The notes under the pieces: model-generated
Seen by the model: the letters and a program-made list of their open reading frames with translations, nothing else
What the model was told of the DNA's origin: nothing
Databases searched by the model: none
In this document: positions 42,569-49,683 of the stretch, piece by piece
How the letters are laid out: every line of letters starts with the position of its first letter
Position numbering within the stretch: position 1 is the stretch's first letter
Origin: Fictibacillus nanhaiensis
GTDB taxonomy: Bacteria > Bacillota > Bacilli > Bacillales > Fictibacillaceae
Reading direction: 5' to 3'
DNA length: 64,000 nt
Assembly: GCF_019801215.1 (NCBI RefSeq)
Contig: NZ_JAHVJO010000002.1
Coordinates: 248,001 to 312,000 of the forward strand
Made by a program: the position numbers and the translations under genes

Positions 42569-42636
42569 CATTCCAGATAACTTCCATAAAAAGAGTGCAT
42601 TTCCTTCTTACAGAAATGCACCCGATTGTTTAATAA
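42569..42636 (-). repeat. attC-like site 32
   Basis: Short left part CATTCCAGATAACTTCC, linker ATAAAAAG, hairpin GTGCATTTCC..GAAATGCAC, right arm CCGATTGTTTAATAAG. The right arm contains the stop codon of the 56-residue gene. Confidence 0.8.
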
Positions 42637-42800
42637 GAAATTAGTCCGAACAATCTTAAGAATGAATACAAAATAAATCCCATACCAATAAATACAATTG
42701 AAAATCTCATAATCCAATGTAACTTTGGAGGAGGAAAAAACGCAATAAAACCAATCGTTAAGAATAGAACACCCATAACAAAACTGTATAAAACTTCCAA
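42630..42800 (-). CDS. Small membrane protein, 56 aa, copy 1
   Basis: Two membrane helices (VLYSFVMGVLFLTIGFIAFF and MRFSIVFIGMGFILYSFL) linked by PPPKLHW, ending FGLISY. A TTG start at 42800 has GGGGG about 9 nt upstream. The reading frame is supported by the second copy at 46743: most differences there are silent or conservative in this frame, while the overlapping longer frame is broken by a stop in copy 2. The stop codon lies in site 32. Function unknown. Confidence 0.7.
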   Translation of the reverse strand: MEVLYSFVMGVLFLTIGFIAFFPPPKLHWIMRFSIVFIGMGFILYSFLRLFGLISY

Positions 42801-42895
42801 ACAATAACGCCCCCATACTACTTACGATATTTCGTTAAATACCTTTTCAAGTATCCTGTCCAAATCTTAAGTAAAGAAAAATCTGAAAACCCTGC
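42631..42895 (-). repeat. Duplicated cassette, copy 1
   Basis: From the right arm of site 32 to the left arm of site 33, this DNA matches 46744-47010 at roughly 92-95 percent by eye, including the 56-residue gene and its upstream region. The match ends at the repeats on both sides. Confidence 0.85.
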
Positions 42896-42934
42896 ATGTT
42901 GATCTTCAACTCTTGCAACCGATTGTTGAATAAG
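42845..42934 (-). repeat. attC-like site 33
   Basis: Left arm variant TTTCAAGTATCCTGTCC, linker AATCTTAAGTAAAG, decayed hairpin (GTTGATCTTCAAC), right arm CCGATTGTTGAATAAG. It bounds the duplicated cassette. Confidence 0.8.
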
Positions 42935-43245
42935 CCCCATATAGTAAATGTATCTTGGTATTCCAGTATTTCAATACAAATACCATAAACCACTACATCT
43001 CAGCTCATACAGTTAGAAGTAAAATGGGTCACACATGGAATACTAATAAAGTAAGTGGAATAGGAATTATTCATCAGGTATCGATATGCAGACGAGTTTC
43101 GGTAGCAGTTACTGGGAAGCATATACACCTTATAACTTTATATATTACCCATGATGAATACTGGATCACCATTTAAATGAAAATTCATTTCCTTGTATAT
43201 TAATGGTAAAATTATTTCTATTAAGCTAAATAGGAGTTGGGGGAT
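42935..43245 (+). other. Region with one doubtful plus-strand frame
   Basis: A TTG-initiated plus-strand frame (42955-43176; includes VRSKMGHTWNTNKVSGIGII and GKHIHLITLYITHDEYW) has some protein character but no good ribosome site, and its first 20 codons look better in a neighbouring frame. It may be a frameshifted gene remnant. Nothing else was seen. Confidence 0.3.
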
Positions 43246-43398
43246 ATGGTTTTTTCTGTATTAGAAGTTATATTACTTATCGCAGTCTTTTTAGTATCAT
43301 TATTTCTTTACGGTATTTTTAAGAACACTTCAGAAACATCAAAAAAATTATTAGAACAGAATGAATTATTAAAGCAACTACTAAATAAAAAGTTATAG
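43246..43398 (+). CDS. Small membrane protein, 50 aa, with coiled-coil tail
   Basis: ATG preceded by TAGGAGTTGGGGG. One membrane helix (VLEVILLIAVFLVSLFLYGIF) is followed by a polar heptad-like helix (SKKLLEQNELLKQLLNKKL). The arrangement matches the 47-residue protein at 193. It is one of the few plus-strand genes in the array and has its own terminator. Function unknown. Confidence 0.65.
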   Translation: MVFSVLEVILLIAVFLVSLFLYGIFKNTSETSKKLLEQNELLKQLLNKKL

Positions 43399-43415
43399 TT
43401 ACCTTAAGGTAACCT

Positions 43416-43461
43416 GGGGCTGACTCAAAGTAAAAACTTTTGATGTCCAGCCTCTTTTTTC
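43416..43461 (+). terminator. Terminator of the 50-aa gene
   Basis: GGGGCTGACTCAAAG pairs imperfectly with CTTTTGATGTCCAGCCTC and is followed by a run of T. Confidence 0.75.
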
Positions 43462-43506
43462 TGTATTATTTTATTTTTACTGAAAAAAAGACTTATTATC
43501 TTTTTA

Positions 43507-43525
43507 GGCGGCCTTCTTGGCCGCC
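43507..43525. repeat. GC-rich perfect hairpin with TTCTT loop
   Basis: GGCGGCC-TTCTT-GGCCGCC stands out in very AT-rich DNA. The loop equals that of the GCGTTAATCC-type repeat hairpins. No T-run follows on either strand, so it is not an evident terminator. Its role is unknown. Confidence 0.6.
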
Positions 43526-43568
43526 GATTTAATAAGTTGTGGGCTAAACTGATAAAAATTGACAATCC

Positions 43569-43657
43569 TTATTCAACTATCCTGCTACGTTTGTTCAATA
43601 AGTTCCATAAAAGAGGCGTTAATCCTTCTTGGATCAACGCACCCAATTGTTGAATAA
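43569..43657 (-). repeat. attC-like site 34, type example
   Basis: All parts are intact: TTATTCAACTATCCTGCTACG, GTTCAATAAGTTCCATAAAA, GGCGTTAATCC-TTCTT-GGATCAACGC, ACCCAATTGTTGAATAA. The first nine and last nine bases are exact complements. Confidence 0.9.
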
Positions 43658-43724
43658 AAACAAAATCAAATGTTTATCTATAATTAACTTGAAATCAAAT
43701 ACAATGAAAAATGTAAAATGAGTT

Positions 43725-44528
43725 CTAGCTCCCCTTAAACTCTATTGGTGTACATCCTGTTACTTTAATAAAATTCCTATAGAATTGACTAGGATTTGAG
43801 AATCCGAGTTCATAACTAATTTCTAAAACAGATTTATCTGTATTTAAAAGTAGTTCTTTTCCTTTTTCGATCCTTATCTGTAATAAATACTGATACGGTG
43901 TTTGATTGGTAAACTTCTTAAAATTCCTTATAAAATGATACTTACTCTGTTGTGCTATCCGTGCTAGTGTTTCAACATTTATTTCTTTATCATAGTTAGA
44001 ATGAATAAAGTCTAATACCTTCTTGACCAGAAAGTCTGGATGTCTGTGAACAGAATCATGGAAATGCTGTTTAGAATAACTTCCATCAAATAAAGTAGTA
44101 AAAAACTTGAATACTTCATCTTCGATCACATAAGAGTCTTGATGATTGTCAAATAGATAATGATTAAACCAATATTTAACCTGCTTCTTTATGTGAAAGG
44201 AAGAGATGACTTGATGTTCACGAAATTCGATTTCATGATGTCCATTTCTTTCCTTCATCCAAGTATTCAATGCTTCTCGGTCAAGACCTATTAAGAACAT
44301 GGAGGAAGGTACATCTTCAAAAAGATGGGAATGACTTGATAGGGGGTTGGTAATTAGTGCCTCTCCTTCACTCATGCTGTATGTTTTTTGGTTAAGATCG
44401 GCTATGAGCCTGCCCGTAAGAGGAACTGAAATCTGGTATACATCCTCATGAGAATGCTGTTCGTCGCTCCAGTTTGCTCCTTCGATCATTAAAAATTTTA
44501 TATGTTCTAGCTTTAAATTAAACCCCAT
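43725..44528 (-). CDS. AraC-family transcriptional regulator
   Basis: About 267 residues. The N-terminal half is a cupin-like sensor (HSHEDVYQISVPLTGRLIADL). The C-terminal half holds the two AraC helix-turn-helices: INVETLARIAQQSKYHFIRNFKKFTNQTPYQYLLQIRIEKGKELL and VLEISYELGFSNPSQFYRNFIKVTGCTP. ATG at 44528 is the most likely start; earlier in-frame starts lack spacing. It is divergent from the gene at 44645 and probably controls it. Followed by site 34. Confidence 0.85.
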   Translation of the reverse strand: MGFNLKLEHIKFLMIEGANWSDEQHSHEDVYQISVPLTGRLIADLNQKTYSMSEGEALITNPLSSHSHLFEDVPSSMFLIGLDREALNTWMKERNGHHEIEFREHQVISSFHIKKQVKYWFNHYLFDNHQDSYVIEDEVFKFFTTLFDGSYSKQHFHDSVHRHPDFLVKKVLDFIHSNYDKEINVETLARIAQQSKYHFIRNFKKFTNQTPYQYLLQIRIEKGKELLLNTDKSVLEISYELGFSNPSQFYRNFIKVTGCTPIEFKGS

Positions 44529-44644
44529 TTTATTTCCACATCCTTCCTCTCTCATACTATCAAATATTGCTATCACATTAAGCAATATTTGCAATGATTA
44601 TTCCTCTTTTCTTCCTCATACTAGAGCTTAGAGGAGGGATTGAA

Positions 44645-45004
44645 ATGGATTTTAAAACAAAATGTTACTTAGTATATGGGTTATCTCCCGAAGGTACAAA
44701 AGCATTAGAAGCGAATCGTCAACTGAATGAATGGATTAAAAATAATTCACTTGGAAAGATTATCTATCATGAGCATTTCTCTAAAAAACCTTTAGGTGGA
44801 TTTGCTGTGTTTGAAGTGAATTCTCATAGTGAACTCTACCAACTTCAAAACGAACCCCTTACAGAAAATTCTTATTTATACCGTTGGTCATTGAGTTATC
44901 ACCCTTTAACACATAGTACAAGTACAGAACGGTTTATTTTTCAAACACAATATACGCTTTCATCCTATAGGGGAGTTTCAATGACATACGAACTAGAGAA
45001 TTAG
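44645..45004 (+). CDS. YCII-like small protein, 119 aa
   Basis: A soluble protein of alpha/beta ferredoxin-like size: MDFKTKCYLVYGLSPEGTKAL, then GKIIYHEHFSKKPLGGFAVFEV, then SYLYRWSLSYHPLTHS. The pattern of one strand ending in GGFAVFEV suggests a dimeric alpha-beta barrel (YCII/EthD-type), a moderate-confidence reading. Start set by GGAGGG nine nt upstream. It is divergent from the AraC gene and its probable target. Confidence 0.6.
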   Translation: MDFKTKCYLVYGLSPEGTKALEANRQLNEWIKNNSLGKIIYHEHFSKKPLGGFAVFEVNSHSELYQLQNEPLTENSYLYRWSLSYHPLTHSTSTERFIFQTQYTLSSYRGVSMTYELEN

Positions 45005-45127
45005 ATCTATATTTCAGCACATTCTGTTTCCGTTACGTTACTTTCCACAAGTGGAGCGCTGCTAACATTTATTTTGTTATAATTCAAAACACCTTGTTTA
45101 GAAGTTTAATATTAATAATCATTTTTT

Positions 45128-45177
45128 TATCAAGGTGCATTTCTGCTTCTTGAAGAAATGCACCTGATTGTGGAATT
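45128..45177 (-). repeat. attC-like site 35
   Basis: Hairpin GGTGCATTTCTGC..GAAGAAATGCACC and right arm TGATTGTGGAATTAA; the left arm is replaced by AT-rich DNA. It lies 3' of the gene at 45223. Confidence 0.75.
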
Positions 45178-45222
45178 AATAATTCAAAAAAAATTTCCTA
45201 ACCCCATAATATCCATAAGGGT

Positions 45223-45627
45223 TTATGCTAAATTAAAGGCTGATTCTTTACTTAATACGCTAGTAGTAAATTCATCTAAAGTTCCAACAAACTTATCTAC
45301 TCCTGAAACATGATAAAACGTACTTGATTTTGATGGGTTATAAATTTCATCATTAGGAGAATACAGATACAAACGTTTGTTTAGTCCTAATGCAATGCCA
45401 AACTCAATATGGCTTCCTTTCCCTCCTGGCAAAAGTACAACCACAAACTCAGATTCTTTAACAGCTTGTTGTTCTGCTTCTCCTATACTTTGCAATTTAT
45501 CTAGAGTGTCTACTCTTTCATTCTGAGTCCAATCGTATGTATGTATAAACCCTTTTTGTGTAAGCTCACTTGCAACGCACCTTACTTGTTGAATATTTTG
45601 AAGACTAGAAGCTATATAAAATTTCAT
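45223..45627 (-). CDS. Nucleoside 2-deoxyribosyltransferase-like protein
   Basis: 134 residues. MKFYIASSLQNIQQVRCVASEL and the segment ESEFVVVLLPGGKGSHIEFGIALGLNKRLYLYSPN match the flavodoxin-like fold of deoxyribosyltransferase/YtoQ proteins; the Glu in SHIEFG is the expected catalytic residue. Probably binds nucleosides or nucleotides. ATG start with GAGGGAG upstream. One-gene unit between sites 35 and 36. Confidence 0.82.
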   Translation of the reverse strand: MKFYIASSLQNIQQVRCVASELTQKGFIHTYDWTQNERVDTLDKLQSIGEAEQQAVKESEFVVVLLPGGKGSHIEFGIALGLNKRLYLYSPNDEIYNPSKSSTFYHVSGVDKFVGTLDEFTTSVLSKESAFNLA

Positions 45628-45727
45628 AAATGTCTCCCTCGTGATAATTACAGCATAGCACTTTAATTGTTTTTTACATTCATAATAATTTCAACGGAAA
45701 TTTCAAATATCACCTCATAATTAGAAC

Positions 45728-45815
45728 ATTACTCCATAATCCTGCTCGTTTGTTCAATAGTTCAATAAAAAAGCGTTTATCCTTTTTAAATCAACGCACT
45801 CTTTAATGGAATTAA
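45728..45815 (-). repeat. attC-like site 36
   Basis: Left arm TTACTCCATAATCCTGCTCG, linker GTTCAATAGTTCAATAAAA, hairpin GCGTTTATCC..AATCAACGC, right arm TCTTTAATGGAATTAA. The TCCAT/ATGGA ends pair, another compensated change. Confidence 0.85.
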
Positions 45816-45828
45816 ACAAATTAATGTT

Positions 45829-46248
45829 CTAAATGATTTTCCCACTGACAATTGAAGAGAGATTCATCATGGTATGTGGTTCTCCATACTCCATAGAAGA
45901 ATCAATAAACTCTTCTAATAACACATAATCTTGAGTAACTACCTTAACAATATAGCTGTATTCGCCAGTCAATCTGTGACATTCTACGACGTGTGAATTT
46001 TCTTTACAAAATTCTCTGAAGGCTTTGCAGCGGTGTGTTTTAATTAATACAAATGCTTTTACAGGTTTATTTATCTTGTCAGGATTGATTATTGCTTTAT
46101 ATCCCTCGATTACTCCTTGATCTTCTAGCTTCCTTACCCTATCTGTTACTGCAGGAACTGAAAGAGAGATTTCCTTTCCCAAATCAGTCATCGATATTCT
46201 TCCATTCACTTGCAATATATCTAATATCTTACGGTTTAATGTATCCAT
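45829..46248 (-). CDS. Lrp/AsnC-family regulator
   Basis: 139 residues. N-terminal HTH: ILDILQVNGRISMTDLGKEISLSVPAVTDRVRKLEDQGVIEGY. C-terminal RAM domain: VKAFVLIKTHRCKAFREFCKENSHVVECHRLTGEYSYIVKVVTQD, the usual ligand-binding ACT-like fold. Likely an amino-acid-responsive regulator. Divergent from the DUF1272 gene at 46394. ATG start with GGTGGAG. Stop beside site 36. Confidence 0.92.
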   Translation of the reverse strand: MDTLNRKILDILQVNGRISMTDLGKEISLSVPAVTDRVRKLEDQGVIEGYKAIINPDKINKPVKAFVLIKTHRCKAFREFCKENSHVVECHRLTGEYSYIVKVVTQDYVLLEEFIDSSMEYGEPHTMMNLSSIVSGKII

Positions 46249-46393
46249 TATTCTCCACCTTCAATATTAATGTACAAATTAAAAATTCCCTTAACTATTT
46301 AAGAATATCAGTAAAATCTCCTAAAAAATAGTATATAAACCTATCCTTTTTTACATTAAGATAATTGTAAGTCAATTAGAGAGGGGTATTTTA

Positions 46394-46579
46394 ATGGGAT
46401 TAGAAATGAAAACGAAATGTGAAAAATGTGAAAAGAAAGTGCAAGATAATGCTTACATCTGTGTTCATGAATGTACCTTTTGCTATAAATGTACTAATGA
46501 TATGTTAAATATTTGCCCTAATTGTAGTGGAGAATTAGTAAGAAGGCCGAAACACGCAGCATCATGGCCATTAAGTTAG
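46394..46579 (+). CDS. DUF1272 cysteine-rich protein
   Basis: 61 residues with eight cysteines: CEKCEKK, ICVHECTFCYKCTND and ICPNCSGELVRRP. This is the DUF1272 pattern, a small zinc-binding protein of unknown function. ATG start behind GAGAGGGG. Plus-strand gene divergent from the Lrp-type regulator, which may control it. Confidence 0.87.
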   Translation: MGLEMKTKCEKCEKKVQDNAYICVHECTFCYKCTNDMLNICPNCSGELVRRPKHAASWPLS

Positions 46580-46657
46580 CTTAATCATATAAAGGAGGAA
46601 GGCAGAACTAAACAGAAAAGACTTTATATATGACCTTATTTACCTCCCGATAGAAAG

Positions 46658-46750
46658 TTATCCCACTATCCAGCTACGATTAATGAATAAAGAGAGAGCT
46701 GAAGATTCGTCATATTGATCTTCAGCTCTTGCACACGATTGCTTAATAAG
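46658..46750 (-). repeat. attC-like site 37, full length, long stem
   Basis: Left arm TTATCCCACTATCCAGCTACG, linker ATTAATGAATAAAG, stem AGAGCTGAAGAT/ATCTTCAGCTCT, right arm GCACACGATTGCTTAATAAG. The stem is 12 bp and unrelated in sequence to the common types. The stop of the 56-residue copy 2 lies in the right arm. Confidence 0.85.
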
Positions 46751-46913
46751 AAATTAGTGCGAACAATCTTAAGAATGAATACAAGATAAATCCCATACCA
46801 ATAAATACAATTGAAAATCTCATAATCCAATGTAACTTTGGAGGAGAAAAAAACGCAATAATACCTATCGTTAAGAATAGAACACCCATAACAAAACTAT
46901 ATAAAACTTCCAA
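46743..46913 (-). CDS. Small membrane protein, 56 aa, copy 2
   Basis: Same protein as at 42630 with three substitutions visible (Phe to Ile, Pro to Ser, Gly to Ala) and several silent changes. Two membrane helices around SPPKLHW. TTG start with upstream G-run. Preservation of this frame, and of no other, between copies suggests the peptide is made. Confidence 0.7.
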   Translation of the reverse strand: MEVLYSFVMGVLFLTIGIIAFFSPPKLHWIMRFSIVFIGMGFILYSFLRLFALISY

Positions 46914-47010
46914 ACAATTACGCCCCCATTATCCTTTTACACTACTTACGATATTTCGTTAAATATCTTTTCAAGTATCCTGTCCAAATCTTAAGTAAAT
47001 AAAAAGCTGA
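46744..47010 (-). repeat. Duplicated cassette, copy 2
   Basis: Matches 42631-42895; a small insertion near 46932-46940 and a few base changes separate the copies. Bounded by sites 37 and 38. Confidence 0.85.
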
Positions 47011-47027
47011 ACCCCCGATAGTTGAGA
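46969..47027 (-). repeat. attC-like site 38
   Basis: Left arm TTTCAAGTATCCTGTCC (as in site 33), linker AATCTTAAGTAAATAAAAAG, then CTGAACC joined to right arm CCCGATAGTTGAG; the hairpin is deleted. Confidence 0.7.
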
Positions 47028-47048
47028 TCTACACCCACTTTAGTTGTA

Positions 47049-47300
47049 TTAAAACAACCATAATATAATAAATAAAAGTCCTAATAAAGCTGACACTAAC
47101 CCAATAAACCAAATAAACAATGACCACGCCTTTATTCCAGAAAAAACTAAAGGTAGTTGCCAACCTATTAAATCTGATATTAACTCTCCAAATGCTTCCT
47201 TAATAGTCTCTTTAGTATCACCTTTTTTCCATAACCATTTAGAAATAAAAAATAGGATAATTCCAATTAATATAAGAATAATTCCATTAAGCACAAACAT
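47049..47300 (-). CDS. Small membrane protein, 83 aa
   Basis: Two or three hydrophobic segments: LNGIILILIGIILFFISKWLW at the N-terminus and SLFIWFIGLVSALLGLLFIILWLF at the end, with a charged middle (KKGDTKETIKEAFGELIS). Unknown family. ATG start after AGGTGG. One-gene unit between sites 38 and 39. Confidence 0.6.
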   Translation of the reverse strand: MFVLNGIILILIGIILFFISKWLWKKGDTKETIKEAFGELISDLIGWQLPLVFSGIKAWSLFIWFIGLVSALLGLLFIILWLF

Positions 47301-47402
47301 TCACCACCTAGTTACTGTTATTATCAGTCCTCAATAAGTGATTTAATAACCATTTGCATATGTACAATACTTCTTATTCTCCAGTAAGTTAAAGGCGATC
47401 AC

Positions 47403-47434
47403 CTTGTGCGGCAATTGCACCCGATTGTTGAAGA
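47403..47434 (-). repeat. attC-like site 39, collapsed
   Basis: TTGTGCGGCAAT is joined to TGCACCCGATTGTTGAAGAA; the layout is the same as site 12, without linker or hairpin. Confidence 0.65.
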
Positions 47435-47550
47435 AATCTTTATGGATAAATTCCAATAATCATCAGTAAAAAAACAATTAACATAGTGACAATGCTACCG
47501 TAAAATACTCCACTTTAAAAACTTGGGAATATTTTTGATAACCGAAAATA
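47435..47550. other. Short unit without convincing gene
   Basis: Between sites 39 and 40. A very short minus-strand frame (GVFYGSIVTMLIVFLLMIIG...) would make a hydrophobic peptide with a possible GTGGAG ribosome site but no standard start at the right distance. Left unresolved. Confidence 0.3.
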
Positions 47551-47580
47551 TTTCATCTCTCTCTTACAGGAATGCTTCCT
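47551..47580 (-). repeat. attC-like site 40, degenerate
   Basis: TTTCATCTCTCTCTTACAGG AATGC resembles the GCATTTCC..TTACAGAAATGC hairpin of other sites, but no arms are recognisable. A probable remnant. Confidence 0.35.
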
Positions 47581-47627
47581 AATCTCAATAAATAAATGGT
47601 AGTCAATTTGTGCTGTAATGAGCCTAT

Positions 47628-47918
47628 TCAGTTTAATGGAAATTCCAACCCTTTTATATTTAAAGTAAACCAATTAAATCCAAAAGGTAAATTAGATACA
47701 AAATAATACAACAAAAAAATAGCCATGCACACATAAAGAATAGCTATATATATCATTAATTTGTTGAAACCTTTATTTACTATTATTGCTAGTACATAGA
47801 AAAAAATTGAAAGTGACCAAGGGTTACCCCAGTAACCCCTTTTTACTGTGAAATTATAGACAGCAAAAATAAGTAAAATTCCCCAAAGTAGAAGTAAAAT
47901 GTACTTGAATTTTTTCAT
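47628..47918 (-). CDS. Membrane protein, 96 aa
   Basis: Three membrane segments (YILLLLWGILLIFAVYNF, LSIFFYVLAIIV, MIYIAILYVCMAIFLLYYFV). The start at 47918 has GGAGAGG upstream; the frame stays open further 5' only through site 41. Unknown family. The nearest downstream repeat is the degenerate site 40. Confidence 0.6.
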   Translation of the reverse strand: MKKFKYILLLLWGILLIFAVYNFTVKRGYWGNPWSLSIFFYVLAIIVNKGFNKLMIYIAILYVCMAIFLLYYFVSNLPFGFNWFTLNIKGLEFPLN

Positions 47919-47952
47919 AATCCGAGCCTCTCCATGTTGTATTACTATCCTT

Positions 47953-48014
47953 CTATTCTTCAATAAGAAAAAGCTATTCTCCTTCCTGAAGAATAGCACC
48001 CGATTGTTGAAGAA
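47953..48014 (-). repeat. attC-like site 41
   Basis: Linker TTCTTCAATAAG, hairpin GCTATTCTCC..GAAGAATAGC, right arm ACCCGATTGTTGAAGAAC. It is 3' of the gene at 48042. Confidence 0.8.
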
Positions 48015-48041
48015 CTCTTTACTGGATAACTTCTCCTACAA

Positions 48042-48275
48042 TTAATAAATAAATATTCCGTTAATTTGATCAAGGATATCTTTCAATTTGTAATTGTTTA
48101 TTTTAGCTTTGTTAATGAATTCATCAAGATTTTCGTATTCTTGATGATCTAGATTGTAAAATTTAGTAAAACAAATCCCATTCGCTGTATGAGTAATAGA
48201 ATATTCTTCATTATTAAATTTGAATTCAATATCATGTCCGATTTCAAGATACTTTTTTAATTCTTCTAGATTCAT
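48042..48275 (-). CDS. Small soluble protein, 77 aa
   Basis: Acidic, no signal or membrane segment (MNLEELKKYLEIGHDIEFKF, ENLDEFINKAKINNYKLKDI). Looks like a small single-domain protein; no family recognised. The ribosome site AAAGGAAG lies inside the hairpin remnant of site 42, so the gene starts directly at the repeat with no visible promoter of its own. Confidence 0.6.
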   Translation of the reverse strand: MNLEELKKYLEIGHDIEFKFNNEEYSITHTANGICFTKFYNLDHQEYENLDEFINKAKINNYKLKDILDQINGIFIY

Positions 48276-48282
48276 TAACTGC

Positions 48283-48318
48283 TTCCTTTCTAAAGAAAAG
48301 CACCCGTTTGTTGAAGAT
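48283..48318 (-). repeat. attC-like site 42, truncated
   Basis: Short hairpin CTTTCTAAAGAAAAG and right arm CACCCGTTTGTTGAAG; the left arm and linker are lost and the next gene's ribosome site overlaps the hairpin. Confidence 0.7.
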
Positions 48319-48363
48319 GTAATTTCAGCGTTCTTATAATAAAATCTTTCTGTAAATCTTATT

Positions 48364-48633
48364 TTATATGGTAATAAAACCTACAAAATCAAGCAAAAGG
48401 AAGAAGCCTATTATAGATAAGACTATACCTATGAATAGACATATTGAAGTTAAACTAGTCGGATCTGAATGTATACCAACTATAGTTGTAATTATAGCAC
48501 CCAACAAAGAATCAGATTTCATATTTCTTTTTATTTCTTTCCATGCAAGGTGTAAACCTATTATAAAAAAAATTAGTCCAACTATAAAAAGGAGAACGAT
48601 AACTAACACATATTTTATTAAATCATGTTCCAT
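48364..48633 (-). CDS. Membrane protein, 89 aa
   Basis: Two membrane segments (YVLVIVLLFIVGLIFFIIGLHLA and ICLFIGIVLSIIGFFLLLDFVGF) joined by a polar loop (WKEIKRNMKSDSLLGAI). Unknown family. Ribosome site GGAGTG. One-gene unit followed by site 42. Confidence 0.6.
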   Translation of the reverse strand: MEHDLIKYVLVIVLLFIVGLIFFIIGLHLAWKEIKRNMKSDSLLGAIITTIVGIHSDPTSLTSICLFIGIVLSIIGFFLLLDFVGFITI

Positions 48634-48763
48634 ATAAAGAGCACTCCTAATACTTTTAACGGTAAGTCATATACCAAACTACGTTTTTTAAATTTAAAAT
48701 TTCATTACTTTCCTTGAAATGTTGTTTATACCTTACTTAATCCACTTATATAATGTTAATATG

Positions 48764-48898
48764 TCATTTTTCTTTTTTTGTTAAAAGAATTGCAGCTAAA
48801 GTAAGCGCAATTACAAAGACTTTAAAGTAATCATTTGGATATATAATAAAAGCTGCAATATACATGATTCCGAGTACAAGGTTTAATTCTTTGACCAT
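48764..48898 (-). CDS. Small membrane protein, 44 aa
   Basis: ATG behind AAGGATGG opens a 44-codon frame encoding two short helices (LNLVLGIMYIAAFIIY and VFVIALTLAAILL) and a basic end (TKKEK). Unknown family. It lies between the 89-residue gene and site 43 without a repeat on its 3' side. Confidence 0.55.
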   Translation of the reverse strand: MVKELNLVLGIMYIAAFIIYPNDYFKVFVIALTLAAILLTKKEK

Positions 48899-48994
48899 AT
48901 ACCATCCTTCTTTTGTAAGAGATCTTTTCTGAAAACTTTTGCCTACATTAGCATACTACAAATTATTTAAAATCTAACAGCTTTAAGCAATCTC

Positions 48995-49069
48995 TTGTTC
49001 AGCAATCAGACAACTTCATAAAGAGAGGGTGCATTTCTTATTAAAGAAATGCACCCGTTTGTTGAATTG
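48995..49069 (-). repeat. attC-like site 43
   Basis: Left arm CTTGTTCAGCAATCAGAC, linker AACTTCATAAAGAG, hairpin GGGTGCATTTCT/AGAAATGCACCC, right arm GTTTGTTGAATTG. Confidence 0.85.
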
Positions 49070-49113
49070 AATCACAAAAGCATAGTATCTACTTTTATTA
49101 AGGGAGAATTGCT

Positions 49114-49461
49114 TTATACCTTTTCTCCTTCTTCAATTACCACAAAAGTACAATACTGACTGGAGTCTTTATTAGATTCAATTAATAATGAATCCTTCGC
49201 AAATTTGTTACATGATTTCACAATATCCACCCATTGTTCTTGTTTCCGCAAAAAAGAAGAACAATCTAAATTTTTATTTGGAAAAATGGGATAGGTTCCA
49301 TCAGCTTTGATATAAAAAAAATCTACTCCGATAATTGCTAAATTTAAATCAGTACAAGCACTAATAAAATCAAAAGAGTCTAGTATGTTTAAATACAACT
49401 CTTCTCCTGATAGTATTCCTCTATTTTGAAACTTGTCTATCAACGATTCTTCTAAGCTCAT
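49114..49461 (-). CDS. Uncharacterised protein, 115 aa
   Basis: Soluble acidic protein (MSLEESLIDKFQNRGILSGE, LAIIGVDFFYIKADGTYPIFP, CTFVVIEEGEKV). The start at 49461 has GGGGCTG upstream. Similar in size and style to the immunity-like proteins at 13609 and 41380, without a recognised family. One-gene unit between sites 43 and 44. Confidence 0.55.
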   Translation of the reverse strand: MSLEESLIDKFQNRGILSGEELYLNILDSFDFISACTDLNLAIIGVDFFYIKADGTYPIFPNKNLDCSSFLRKQEQWVDIVKSCNKFAKDSLLIESNKDSSQYCTFVVIEEGEKV

Positions 49462-49511
49462 AAAACAGCCCCTTTTTCTCATGAGTTAATAAACCTATTT
49501 TCTTACAACAA

Positions 49512-49558
49512 ATTAACAACGCACACCTTCTTCTTGAAGAAATGCACCCGATTGCAAA
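49512..49558 (-). repeat. attC-like site 44
   Basis: Partial hairpin GCACACCTTCTTCTTGAAGAAATGC and right arm ACCCGATTGCAAATAA; the left side is decayed. Confidence 0.65.
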
Positions 49559-49683
49559 TAACTCATTATAGGAATGCTGACTTTAGTTTAATAACAAACC
49601 TTTTGTCCAATAAAAATAATCAAAGTCTATCTCACTCGACTTAACCATTTATAATCCTCTCTTAAATACCTTTATTCTAAGCT

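Noticed and set aside
42568-42816. 82-codon minus-strand frame over the duplicated cassette
   Set aside because: The same frame has a stop in copy 2 after three codons, whereas the 56-codon frame is kept in both copies.
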